Of a stretch of 64,000 nt of DNA, positions 23,239 through 34,165 are shown one piece after another; position 1 is the stretch's first letter, and each line of letters opens with the position of its first letter. The translations under genes were made by a program, and so were the position numbers. This DNA is from Bromus sterilis (Eukaryota > Streptophyta > Magnoliopsida > Poales > Poaceae), in NCBI GenBank assembly GCA_950022295.1, contig OX465598.1, positions 7,316,001-7,380,000 on the forward strand, read 5' to 3'. The notes below the pieces were generated by a model, which saw nothing but the letters and a program-made list of their open reading frames with translations, did not search any database and was not told where the DNA came from.

Positions 23239-24189
23239 TGATGAGGACATCCCTACTAACAACACATCTCCAGTTCGTCACGAAGAACAAGTTGATTCTA
23301 CAAGGAAGAAGGATGATGAAATCAGAATTGGACCTATTACAAGAGCTCGTGCAAAGTTGATAGAACAACAGGTGAATTCGCTCTTAGTTGATTCTAACAT
23401 GTTATACAATGAGAATTTTATACTGCCTAAATCTTTGTATGTTTGCATAATCAGGTATCATGACGAAGACGAGGATCCAGAAGGAGGAGAAGATGAGACA
23501 TGCTCCAACTTTCAGACGTCCGATCCATTTCGGACGTCCGACATCAGCGAGAAGGATGGCGACCTCCGTATCCAGAAGACCTCCAAAACCGAAGACGGAC
23601 TTCCGACAGGATTCGGACGTCCGACGCATCAGACGTCCGACATATGACGGACGTCCGACATGAAGGTCCTCGAGAAGAACTCCCAAACCAGGAGACCTCA
23701 CCGCCAGAGTCGGATTTTCGACACGTTTCGGACGTCCGACTTGACGGACGTCCGAAACCCATCGGACGTCCGAAACTGCCTGCGCGCAGATCAGACGGGC
23801 TGCGGCCCTTGTATCCCCCTAGCTTATAAATACCCAGCTCCCACGAGTTTTAGGGTTAGACCATGTTTAGATAAACCCTAGTTCTTGAGAATAGCTCCAA
23901 GATTTCATCTTGAATCATATACTTCAATTCGTATCGATCTGAAGTGTTGCTACTGCAAGTTTTGTGTGATCTGTTGTTCCACTGGGAATTAGTAGATTGC
24001 AAATTACCGTCTCGTGGTCGACGGTTACGTTGCGCAAGTGTGTGAAGTTGTGAATATCCAAAGGGTAGAGAGCTGTCGCATTGGCAACAGAGATCTAGGG
24101 AGGAGAGTTCATCGGCTACATACAAGTTATCTATCATCACCGTCATATTCACCGTTCGCTTACTGAGAAGATCGGGCCACCCTGTATCA
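23239..24189 (+). repeat. 3' LTR of nested gypsy element
   Basis: 951 bp. Palindromes CGGACGTCCG cluster at 23512-23778 and one block is absent from the 5' copy. The TATA box is at 23825-23832. Followed by the target duplication ATAAG. Confidence 0.92.
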
Positions 24190-24634
24190 ATAAGTATATG
24201 TATGGTGGTACGAGAAATTCTACATATATGATTTGTTCTAAAAAAAATCTATTGTATATGCATAATGTGTACAGTATGTAGTAGCGTATATGTTTGAAAT
24301 GAATAAATAAATAAATGGAAAACACAAAATGAAAAGGAAAAATAAAAAGTAAACCCTAAACCCTTAAACCCCTAAATAGTGAACCCCTAAACAGTAAAAA
24401 AATGGACCCATAAACACTTAAACCTTTAGTCTCGGTTGGTGTCACCAACCGGGACTAAAGGTTCCCAGCCCCGCCGTACGCTTCCGGTCACGTGGCGTGG
24501 CATCAGTCCCGGACCGTGGTAAACCGGGACTAAAGGGTTTCGGCCTTTAGTCCCAATGTATTAGTCCCGGTTGCGGAACCGGGACTAAAGGCCCTTCCCA
24601 ACCGGGACTAGTGACCTGTTCTGTACTAGTGTTC

Positions 24635-25635
24635 GTCCTCCTTCCCCTCCTACTACTGTGAAAGACCAAGGATGTGATTAGGGGGGAAGGGGGTGAATGA
24701 TCACTTCGATTTTTTTGACCAAAACTTTGAAGTGAAGCAAAAAGGCAGCAAACGGAAGAACAACAGAACAGAAACTAGGAAGCAAAACTACTAAGTGAAG
24801 CTAATCATAGTGAAGCACAACATTAAGAATAAAGGTACATAATGTAAGTGTAGAAAGGTAGAACGAGCCTTGTACGCAACGATGTTTGTTCGACTAGTTC
24901 ACACTCTGCAAACTGCTACGTCTGGTTGGAGTGACTTGTGATTGAACACAGGAGCTAACCTCTCTTCGTCCATTTGTCCACTACACCAATCTCCTTGAGC
25001 TTGGCCAGTTTTGACTCATGGAAGATTATTGAGGGAATCTCCGAAACCTTTGATAGACTTGAGCTTCGAGGCGATAATTACTCTTTCCTCTCTGAAGACG
25101 ACACTCTAACCGTCTAGGAGGCGTTCATTCTTCCAAGATAAAAAAGCCAGTAAACTTCCACCTAAGTCATAGTGAATCAGCTCAGATCAATAAGACTTTT
25201 GATTCGGTGGGTGGCTTTGGTTTAGCTTCGAAATCTTTCTTGGGATGCTCTTTTCAGTCTCTCTTTGGGAATAATCACTGAGCAGCCAACTGCAAATGAT
25301 GGAGGGGCGGCGTATTTATAGGTGGCGATCCCATGGTGCGAAATGACCGATCTGACCCAAAGCGACAGCTTGACGCGTGTCCACAACAGTCGGATTTGTC
25401 ATCAATGCGCAACTTTACTTGCGGGACAAGTAAAGATGACTCACAACCTGAGTTTCGATTTGGAGGCGGAAAGTACGAAGTCTTTGCCACCGAAGCTTAA
25501 CTTGAGATTTCTCCTTTGAGGCTTCTCACTGGGTTTTGATTCGATATGAGCATTTTCACAATAACTTCGGCTTCGACTTACTGTCGCTTTGGGTCAGATC
25601 GGTCATTTCGCACCTTGGGATCGCGTCACCTTTTT
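24635..25635. other. Non-coding, probably transposon-derived, with inverted repeat
   Basis: No coding region. It contains the roughly 50-bp inverted repeat described below. The composition and the phrase ATGTGATTAGGGGGGAAGG suggest retroelement origin, but I could not name it. Confidence 0.4.
25321..25630. repeat. Inverted repeat, about 50-bp arms, 210-bp loop
   Basis: The left arm (25321-25369) and right arm (25581-25630) are reverse complements over CGATCCCAWGGTGCGAAATG and ACCGATCTGACCCAAAGCGA, with only one or two differences and a 1-3 base slip at the outer end. The transcript could fold into a long hairpin. Confidence 0.88.
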
Positions 25636-26070
25636 GGTCACCATGTTTCAGTGTGAAGATTGATGTACTCAAAGCATCCTCCGGAGATAGCAATTATATG
25701 TGATCTCACGGTCTAAGGAACAGGCTAATACGTTCTTTAATTACAATACTGAACTTTTACGATTTGATCATGTTGCAATACTTATATTCGGTAATGTTCA
25801 TCACGTCATTCATTCAATGAGGTGACCTCACCATCAATTGACTTGATTGTCTATGATCGTGAAACCACAATCATCAGTTGACGATGAACTAGTCATCATG
25901 AGAGGCTGACTAGGAACTCTGGTTGTTTCTATACCACACCTGTATAATTGTTTCATTAATACAGTTCTAGCACAGTATGGAACTGGTTATGAACTTATTT
26001 AGATATATTGAAATAATCATATATTATTTGGTTCTTGAGCATATTTCCAACAGTCTCCCACTTGCACTAG
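25636..26070 (-). mobile_element. Copia-like LTR fragment, minus orientation
   Basis: Read on the minus strand an LTR begins TGTTGGAAATATGCTC at 26052, directly preceded by a polypurine-type GCAAGTGGGAGAC. This arrangement and the TGTTGGAAATATG start are those of Angela/BARE-like copia LTRs, although the interior looks different from those families. The far end near 25636 appears truncated; no second LTR or coding domain was seen. Confidence 0.6.
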
Positions 26071-28084
26071 AGAGCAAATAATCTAGCTGCATATTTTCTC
26101 GATCATAATCATCTTACCGCATAAGTGTTTTATAGATCATGCTGCTCATATTTGAAAAACGTTTATCGCTATTTTTAAAAGTAGGCACATATTTGAATAA
26201 TTCATTGATTTCAAAACAACTCATGAATTTTGAAAAAAAAATCACAGATTTGAAAAAACTACATCGATTTTATAAAATAGTTTATCAAATTTGAATAATA
26301 GTACATAAATTTGAAAAACAATTGATTAATTTTGAAAAGTTCATGGATTTTGGAAACATCTTATCAATTTAGAAGAAAAAAACAAGAAAAATTAAAACAA
26401 AATAAAAAGCTTTGCCCCCATGAATCTTGAATTTGAAAGAAAATAGAAAATAACAATAAAATATAAAAGAAAGTAAAAGGAATAAGAAATACCAATCAAG
26501 GGAAAAATCCTAATAAAAAACCGAGGCTCCCGTGACTGATGAACGAAGAAAAGGAATAAAGAAGAAGAACATAGACACCCGTGTTTAAGATGTATTGTTG
26601 GTTACTGCAATAGTTTCCGAATAAAGAACTCCCTATAAGGAACCCTTCGCCCGCATACCCTTTTTGAAATTTAATCTATGGCTAATAATAAAAGAATGCA
26701 GCTTTCTTAGTCCGTTATGGTGTTTTTGCGAAAAAGCGTCTTCCTAAGTTCCATCATTTATCATCATTTATATCGTTATTCTCATTATTGTTCTCACTAT
26801 CATGACAACAAATTTAGCCTTTACTCTTTTAAAAAGTAGGATGGCAGATTTCTTCATTACAATGCACGGGCTATTTAATATATGAAAAATGAATCTAATT
26901 ACCAAAGTGATTTTCCTATTAAATATTTTTATATTATGTTTCCTTAATAAGCATGTGAAAATAAAATATATAATCTAAACGTGGAGTGCGGATTTTGTAT
27001 ATTTATAAGCGGGTATATGTGATATCTTATCCGTGTGTTGTTGTTTGATATTTCTGTCAAAAATTTCTACATTTTTTGCATTATGCGTTTATTTTTATGA
27101 CAGCTTTCATAAGATGTAGTTTTTGAATACATACCATAACCTTCTACCAGCCTATATGAAATGGAACTTAAAACTGCTTCATTGTTTGTAGGATTATAAA
27201 AACATAGGAGCAGAAAAACATATGACTAATATGATATTACGTATTGGTTCCTATAAGATTGAAAATGCATGGTTCAATTCACTGGAAAAAGAAAATTTTT
27301 TCCTTAAGGATTAGGTACATTGCATTGGTTTTTATATTAAATATGCAATGTTTCTAGCTCAGTTTTTACGGATCTCAAAGCAAACTTTTAGCATTGTGTG
27401 GACATGATATCATATGTACCCGCTTGTATAAGTACATATGCATTTCTGTCTAAACGTGTGAATGCACGGTAATTTTTGTTAATTAAAAATTACTCTATTC
27501 CTTCATCCATCGTCCTTTATATCCTTCTTTTGATTATTGTTTTCACTGTCATGGCAAAAGATCTAGCTTTTGATCTTTTAAAAGTAGGATGCCAAATTCA
27601 TTTGTTGGAATGCAAGGGCTATATTCTATTTTCTAGAAATGTATGCAGCCACACCTTCCTACATGATTAGCAAATTAACCTTTATATATGTGTTGCGACT
27701 TAATTAAACAGAATTGGTGACATCTGTGGAGCGATGAAAGAAGGATTGCATGACCCGTTCTTAGATTTGGGTTTTGTTAGAATGACACTCCATAGGTCAA
27801 ACATTAAGAGCATCTAAAATATTAAATTAAAATTTTAGCTATCCAATTACATTTTAGGTACAAAAGAAAGAAGATTTAGGTAAACAATAAAATATTACTG
27901 TTACAACACACTTAAAATTTGATAGTGAAGAGGTTGGGAGGGGATGTGATGTTGGGGAGGCCACGGGGGCGGGTTGGATAGCGACAGAGGGGCAAGTTCG
28001 ATGGCGAGGTGAGCTCGCTGGCGGTAGTGGGGATCGCAATTTTCGACCATAAGAAGCGAAGGGCGGCTGGCTCGACGGGCGCGG
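26071..28084. other. AT-rich repeat-derived DNA without genes
   Basis: Positions 26150-26400 consist of degenerate TTTGAAAAA/TTCATGGATTTTG words. Two diverged copies of one sequence are at 26715-26890 and 27480-27660. No transposase or host gene was seen. Confidence 0.55.
26715..27660. repeat. Diverged direct duplication (26715-26890 / 27480-27660)
   Basis: The copies share the order TTTATATC, ATTATTGTT, TCACTRTCATG, TTTTAAAAGTAGGATG and GGGCTAT, with many substitutions, about 765 bp apart. The first copy ends near AATGCACGGGCTATT, resembling the Helitron-like ends nearby. Confidence 0.6.
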
Positions 28085-28184
28085 GAGTGGTGGCGCATCG
28101 CGAGAAAATTTCACACATGAATGGTTTGCAACGCACGGAGTATCATTTTTCTTTCCCGTTGCAACACACGGGCATGTTTGCTAG
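28085..28184 (+). mobile_element. Helitron-like 3' terminus
   Basis: The sequence ends with a short hairpin (CCCGT...ACGGG, 28155-28172) then GCATGTTTG and CTAG at 28181-28184, followed by T. This matches the CTRR-plus-hairpin 3' end of Helitrons. A partial second copy of the hairpin core (GTTTGCAACGCACGG) lies at about 28123. No 5' TC end or Rep/helicase gene was located. Confidence 0.45.
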
Positions 28185-28369
28185 TAAAAAAACTAAAGAA
28201 ACAAAGGTTTTGACAAAAAAGAAAAGAAAAAAAGGTAAATGGTCCGGTCCAGTACGCGGGAAGTGCTGAAATGTGCACAGTTCGGTTCACCAACACGCCC
28301 TTTTGGTGCGACCATGTGTGGGTGGCGCGCCACTTTTTACATTTTCGTTTTCTTGTTTCTGTTTCTGTT

Positions 28370-29140
28370 TTTTTGCTTCCTTAAAACATATTATGGATTT
28401 CCAAAAAATGTTTATGTATTTAAAAACTATTCATAGAATTTAAAAAATTATAAAATTGAAACTAAATGTTCCAAATTCCAAAAAGCATTCACTAATATGA
28501 AAGATATATTCGTAAGTGAAATATAATGTTTATGAATTTCACGAAATGTTCACTGATTTAAAAAATATTCAAATTATTCTTAAAGGACCTTTTTTATTTG
28601 ATGAAATTAGATATAAATTTGAAGACTTTTCGAATTTTCTGAACACATTTTTCATTGCATGAATAATTTTCTAAGTTGATGAATTTTGTAGGAATTCATG
28701 GACTTTTTTTTTAAAATGTATTTTTTATTTATATGATTTTTTTGTATTGGATCACCAAATTTTGATTTCAATGAGAATGTTTTTAATATGATGAAGGTAA
28801 TTTGAATTAGATGAAATATTTTGAATTTGATGAAAATTTTAGAATTCAATGAATACTGTTTGAATTTAATGAAAAAAATATATTATTTTTACCAAATTTG
28901 AAAAATATTCACAATTTATTTTTTAAAAAGACCCAAAATAAAAATAAAAAATAAAAGGAAAATAAACCTAAAAAAATAAAGTAATAGAATAATGAGAAAG
29001 AAAAGAAAACACTAGAATGAAAAACAAAACAAAAGTAAAAGGAAATGGAAAGACACATCATGCATTGCATCGGTTGGGCCAAAGTAACTTAGCGAGATGG
29101 GTTTTTGGTGCGATAAATAGGAGAATGCTGACTCGTTGTT
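28370..29140. repeat. Degenerate TTTGAA/AATTTGATGAA-rich repeat
   Basis: A long AT-rich stretch of short words (ATGAAATATTTTGAATTTGATG and variants) resembles the one at 26150-26400. No coding potential is visible. Such stretches are common inside large grass DNA transposons. Confidence 0.5.
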
Positions 29141-29151
29141 TTTTGAACTAA

Positions 29152-29370
29152 GGGGCAGTTCTTTTGCAGCTTATTTTTAGGGGTGAAAATAAGCTGCCTC
29201 TCCCCCAGCTTATTTTAGAAGCCTAATTTATATTTTTATTTTAGACGCTGACTAATTAAAAATTAACTAATAGACATTTAAAATAAAAAAATAACTTGGG
29301 CTTTTAAAATAAGCTAGGGGAACGGCAGCTTATTTCCACCGCAGGAAATAAGTTGCAAAAGAACGGGCCC
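29152..29370. mobile_element. Tourist-like MITE, 219 bp
   Basis: The ends are inverted: GGGGCAGTTCTTTTGCAGCT at the left and GGGCCCGTTCTTTTGCAACT in reverse complement at the right. TAA lies directly on both sides (29149-29151 and 29371-29373). Internal complementary AGCTTATTTT blocks let it fold on itself. Non-coding. Confidence 0.85.
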
Positions 29371-29516
29371 TAAGAATTGCAGCTTGGAATAACTGTTTTT
29401 CGAGCGTGATGGGACTAGTCAGTATGGTCTTTAGCGGGTCAAAAAGCCTGCTCGGTCCATCCACCCTAAGCGGGCTGACAAACATCCATGCTATGTGATT
29501 TTTTAATGTTTGAGTT

Positions 29517-30113
29517 GAATATATACCCCGCGCGTTGCTGCGGAAACTGTTAATAAAAATTTAATGTTTTATAATATGTTTTTTATATAAATTTAATATA
29601 ATGTCATTATTAAATATCTTTTGAAAGTAATATTGCTTAGAGTAAAAATCAAATAAAATTTGATCAAAAATATGAAAATGAGTATGATTTTTGTTTTATT
29701 TATTTATTACCTTTAGAATATATCAGTGAGATGATATGAGACGAAAACAACGTTGAGTGAGAGAGCGCAGACATCACTCTTAGCTAAACCTAAAACACTG
29801 ATAGCAACTACATATGTGCATTCATAAAAATATGACGCATAGAAAAATAAAATGCGAGGTAACTCATACATTGATTTTCTATTAAAAATCCTATTATAAA
29901 TTGTGAGTCTTAGTGCATATTTTTTAATATTTATTTTTGATAGATTGCATGCGCATGCGGATTTAATGGAAGCATGTGCGTGAAGAGTTAGTGGAAAAAA
30001 TCTAAACCTATTTGATGATGTGGATAGTTTGCATGTCTAGATAAATAGGTTAGTGGGGATGAACTATTTAGGTATTATTGATTACCGATTGTGTTTTGCA
30101 ATAGAAACTCCCT
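29517..30113. mobile_element. Possible Helitron-type fragment
   Basis: It starts near TATATACCCCGCGCGTTGCTGCGG and ends at CTCCCTAG followed by T, both reminiscent of grass non-autonomous Helitrons. No clear hairpin before the end and no verified insertion site, so this is tentative. Confidence 0.25.
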
Positions 30114-30207
30114 AGTTGTGTGGTGGCTGGGCAAATGTAGGCTCATCGTAGTAGTGACATGCGACTTGCTGTCCATGACGAGACAGTATAACATGCACCT
30201 GCTCGGC

Positions 30208-30812
30208 ACACATGTTTATCAGGAACTACATTAGCGAGCTGGAGGTTGTGTCTAATACCCCAGTTGGTGCGGGAAGTGCGCTGAGGGCATTCACTGGGCG
30301 AGGCTGGACTTCGCCCGACATTGGTGAGATGTACATCAGGGTTGATGGAGGGGTATCAAGGGATGATGAGGTTGGAGCTTTTGCAGCGGTGTGTCGGGAC
30401 CATACCGGGACATTCAGAGGCTCGTCGGCGGTTGTCTATCCGGGGATCACCGATCCGGCATGTCTAGAGATGATGGCGTGTAGGGAGGCCCAAGCTCTAG
30501 CTCAAGATATTTTGCTGTACAAGATCAAGATCTCAAGTGACTGCGAAAACGTTTTGAGCGATATCCGGGAGCAAGCAGGAGGTTACCATAGTATGATCAC
30601 TTTGGAAGTTTTAGCAAACATTAGTTTATTTGAGTCTTGCAATTTTGTTTTTGAAGGGAGGAATTATAATCCCGATGCACATCATCTAGTTAAATTTGCT
30701 CTAATTTTAAATTTAGGTAGGCACATATGAATTTTAGATCCGCCAAATCCATCATGTATCCCAAGAGTGTTGGATTTGAATGAATAGAAGTGTTCTACCC
30801 CTAAAAAAAAAC
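30208..30812 (+). mobile_element. 5'-truncated LINE with 10-bp target duplication
   Basis: The insert ends in an A-run (30803-30811) and is flanked by CCTGCTCGGC at 30198-30207 and 30813-30822. With the insert removed the flanking sequence joins smoothly. Poly(A), 5' truncation and a 10-bp duplication are the marks of target-primed reverse transcription. Confidence 0.85.
30212..30730 (+). pseudogene. RNase H domain of plant LINE ORF2
   Basis: An open frame of 172 codons runs to a stop shortly before the 3' tail. The reading includes YIRVDGGVSRDDEVGAFAAV (first catalytic Asp), CREAQALAQD and SDCENVL, matching the RVT_3 RNase H-like domain at the end of plant LINE ORF2. Upstream RT and endonuclease parts are absent. 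The start codon is fortuitous, so this is a domain remnant even though it has no internal stop. Confidence 0.8.
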
Positions 30813-30822
30813 CCTGCTCGGC

Positions 30823-31297
30823 GTCATCAGAAGATGGAAGGAGATCTGTGACATCTACGACTTCATCGAGGCTAGAGGCAAGATAATTGGTTAGCTTCGC
30901 CTAGGACATGCAAGCATGGTCTTCTCTGTGCATAACGTCGCTAAGAAAATGAGTGAAGAGTAGGTGTCTTCCGAGAGTGCATCATGCATGCATGTTTGTT
31001 TACATCGATTATGATTGTGCTTGCATTGATTACTTTATATGGTTGAATCGTTAAGTGTCTTGTTTCTGGAATTGCTACTATGTGCTAGTTATTTTTTTTA
31101 TAATATTTGATATGTTTAGATTATGATCCAAAGATAATAATTTCTATATTTGGTTTTGGGCTACAAAATGTTGCATTACCGTATTTTGATCCACATGGCT
31201 CATATATGACGCAATGGCAGCTAAATTAGGTACAAAATGCTACCAATCAAAATAATTCCTTTTATTTATTTTACTCCAGCATACTATGCCAGCAACG
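30823..31297. other. Interrupted host or repeat fragment and AT-rich flank
   Basis: The first 130 bases give a short reading (RRWKEICDIYDFIEARGK) that would continue the frame before the LINE insertion, ending at a stop. It is too short to identify. The rest is AT-rich up to the CACTA end. Confidence 0.35.
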
Positions 31298-31625
31298 CAC
31301 TACGGGAGAGGAGGCTGACGCCTACGGCCGAAACCTACGCCGACGGCCAAATGTCGGGGCCGTCGGCGTAGAGGCACGACTCGTCAGCCCTCGTGACGGG
31401 CCGTCGGCGTCCCAAAGCCGTCGGCGTAGCCGTACCTAGGCCGAGGGCCGCCGTCGGCGTAGAAAGGCCGTCGGCGTAGGTCCAATTTAGGCCGACGGCC
31501 GCCGTCGGTGTTTAATGGGCCGTCGGCGTTGGCCCAGGTGGGCCCCGGTGACGGTCGGACGTTACGGCGTCAGCCCAGCAGGGGCTACGCCGACGGCCCC
31601 GACCTTTGGCCGTCGGCGTAGACCC
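31298..31625. repeat. Left subterminal GCCGTCGGCGTAG repeats of the CACTA element
   Basis: Multiple copies of CTACGCCGACGGCC and its complement occur in both orientations, densely packed next to the terminus. Two further pairs lie inside at 33615-33700, and a matching set is at the right end. Confidence 0.92.
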
Positions 31626-31884
31626 CGGGTTGTGTTTTTTTTTCATTTTTTTTCTTTTGTTTAACTATTTAATCTTATATTACTAATACTAATACATCAA
31701 ATAATATTGGAACTGGAATTATACTATATATCATCTCATTTCAACACTCGATATACGTATGCCTCTTTATTCTTTTAATGTCTACTAATTAATACATAAA
31801 ATAATATAATAACAAATTATAATACTAAATTAAAATATATTATGCTACTATTACTATATTAATATGTATGCTCCACAGTTGTAC

Positions 31885-33410
31885 CTCGTGCGGAGAAAGC
31901 TATAAGAGTACACCGCCGGCCCCCTCTCGGCCGGCCCCGGCCTCGCGCCCGGACTAAGCCGGATTTCGATGAAGAAAGACCGCCGTAGTACCGCATTAAC
32001 TTGCATGTGATTAATTGTAGGGTATGTGTCCAAGTGTGGTGTAAGATCAATGAATAAATGCAATGTCTAGCTCCTTGGTGTGACCATTTTCACATTCATG
32101 TGATAGCACTATTCAAAGTCATGGACATGTAGGTGGAAATACACCCGTTAATTTGCGGGTATTCCGGGGGCTACGAAAGGTTACAAGGTCCCAACCTTGT
32201 TTTCCATGTAGTTTTGTCCTAAACAAATCTTAACAAACCAAAAAGTACATTGTTGAAACATCATGCGGAGAAAGCTATAAGGGTAGACCGCCAGGCCCCC
32301 ACCGAAGCAGGCCGGATGTCGCAGGTGAATAACCGCCAGAGCGTCGGAATCCCACAAAAATTTGCATGTGGACGTATTTTATGTGTTCAAGTGTGGTGGA
32401 AGGCCCATAGATGCAAAACATAGATCCCGGGTGTGACCTTCTTCATACATGAATGCGATAACACTTAGAAAAAGATTCGTGCACACGTGTAGACGTGTAC
32501 TCCCGGAGGTGAATGATCTTGTGGTGAAATGTGTCCAACCTTGCTTCTCCATGTACATATATATGTGCTAAACAAGCACAGATGGAGACAAGAAGTCCAT
32601 TATTGGTCCACCCTGGTACGGAGAAAGCTATAGGGGTAGACCTGCTGGTCCCCCCCGATCGTCTACCCCCCTAGATATTGTCCGGATGGGGGTAGCCCGT
32701 TGCACATTTGTCTTGGTTTGTGTTTGGTTAGGTCATAGCTAGGGTCATTACAAACCATGTCTAGGGTTTCGGGGGTGAATGACCGTCGGAGGGCCGGAAT
32801 CATTTGGAAACCCTGCATGTGGAGCTAGGTTATGTTTATAAGTGTGATTTAATGTTTGTAGATGGCATATGTAGGTCATGTGTCTGACGTTGTTCACGGA
32901 CATGGGCTAACACTTAGTAAAATCGTCGATCCGTATGTGGAAACTCCCGGTACGTGTCTACCGGTGTGAATAATGTGGTGAAATGTGTTCAACCTTGGTT
33001 TTCCATGTACATATGTGCTAACCAAACATAGATAGATAAAAAAGTCCATTGGTCCATCCTCGTACGGAGAAAGCTATAAGGGTAGATCTGCGGGCCCCCC
33101 CGATCTAGGGTTTCGGAGGTGAATGACCGTCGGAGGGCCGGAATCATTGGAAAACCTGCATGTGGAGCTAGGTTATGTTTATAAGTGTGATTTAATGTTT
33201 GTAGATGGCATATGTAGGTCATGTGTCTGACGTTGTTCACGGACATGGGCTAACACTTAGTAAAATCGTCGATCCGTATGTGGAAACTCCCGGTACGTGT
33301 CTACCGGTGTGAATAATGTGGTGAAATGTGTTCAACCTTGGTTTTCCATGTACATATGTGCTAACCAAACATACATAGATAAAAAAGTCCATTGGTCCAT
33401 CCCTAGTTAG
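31885..33410. repeat. Long-unit tandem repeat array in the CACTA 5' region
   Basis: The block GGAGAAAGCTATA followed by a G/C-rich GTAGACCGC-GGCCCCC segment recurs at about 31892, 32267, 32620 and 33066, giving units of about 350-445 bp. Each copy then runs through a GGTGAATRACCG block and CATGTGGA to an ACCTTG and TTTCCATGTA block. Positions 32761-33060 and 33105-33405 are almost identical over 300 bp, so the last unit duplicated recently. A GCAAAGAGCAAAAAGGTTT unit occurs twice at 33417-33510. Confidence 0.85.
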
Positions 33411-33749
33411 ACGCCTGCAAAGAGCAAAAAGGTTTCCTATTTATTAAACCCGTACCGCGCGGGCCCGGATCGTCTACCTCCCTAGTTAGACGCTTGCAAA
33501 GAGCAAAAAGGTTTGCTCCAGGGCAAAGAGCAAAAATAATGGTGTAAAAAAGTAACAAATATTTTATTACAAAGAATAAAGAAATAAAAAAATAAAAATA
33601 AAATGAAAATGTACCTAAGCCGACGGCCAGGCCGTCGGCATATGTCGGAGTAAAAAAATATTAGACCTACACCGACGGCCTGGCCGTCGGCCTAGGTCCG
33701 CTCCCCCCAGTTTCAGACATGGGCACGCGGGACCGTTATCCACATCTCT

Positions 33750-34165
33750 CCCCCCACTTGCCCCACTCCCCCGTGCCCCCTCCCCCGTCCCCCGACCCCG
33801 CCGCCGCCGCCAGACCCCGCCGCCGCCGGCCGTCCCTCTAGTCGCCGCCCCGGCCCGAGCCCGAGCTCCCTCCGCCGCCGCTCTGCCCCGAGCCCGAGCT
33901 CCCTCCGCCGCCGCGTGGGAAGCCCGCCGCCGGAAGCCCCTCCCGCCGCTGCGGCACACCTCCCTCCGCCGGCCCCTCCCGCCGTCCCTCGCGTCGGCCC
34001 GAGCCCGAGCCACCTCCTCCACCGAGCCCCTTTCCGCCCGCTCCTCCCGTTTCGCCCGTGGATGCCGCACCGTCTGACCCGGCTCCGCCTGCTCGCTCAA
34101 GCTGCTGCCGCCGACACGCCGCAGGCTTCCCACGCCGCCGCCGGAGACAAAGGACCAAAGTGAGT
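33750..34165 (+). promoter_or_regulatory. GC-rich leader upstream of TNP2
   Basis: CCGCCGCC-rich DNA gives overlapping open frames on both strands, none convincing as protein. Its position before TNP2 and the downstream acceptor just before the TNP2 start suggest a non-coding first exon and promoter. No TATA box was identified. Confidence 0.4.

Larger units (their letters stand above)
17798..24189 (+). mobile_element. Ty3/gypsy LTR retrotransposon, complete but inactive
   Basis: 6392 bp with two LTRs (17798-18732 and 23239-24189), each TGATGAGG...TATCA, and a perfect 5-bp duplication ATAAG (17793-17797 and 24190-24194). A primer-binding site TGGTATCAGA follows the 5' LTR (about 18736), the match expected for initiator tRNA-Met. 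A polypurine tract lies at 23224-23238. Gene order gag, protease, RT, RNase H, integrase places it in Ty3/gypsy. The lineage within gypsy is not fixed; the integrase C-terminus (FNVVDLSPY) and the lack of an obvious chromodomain are noted. Confidence 0.93.
17300..24631. mobile_element. Non-autonomous CACTA transposon with nested retrotransposon
   Basis: The right end in reverse complement reads CACTAGTACAGAACAGGTCA and the left end CACAAGTAGAAAAAAGGTC. Both are flanked by TTC (17297-17299 and 24632-24634), the 3-bp duplication class of CACTA elements. Subterminal repeats of the form TTTAGTCCCGGTTGGTG and its complement occur at about 17395-17510 and 24425-24605. Own DNA is about 940 bp (17300-17797 and 24190-24631); the rest is the inserted gypsy element. 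No transposase remains. The left terminus has CACAA in place of CACTA. Confidence 0.85.

Noticed and set aside
24351..24410. AAACCCTAAACCCTTAAACCCC resembling telomere repeats
   Set aside because: Only one or two exact CCCTAAA units, then degenerate; it lies inside a CACTA element, so not an interstitial telomere.
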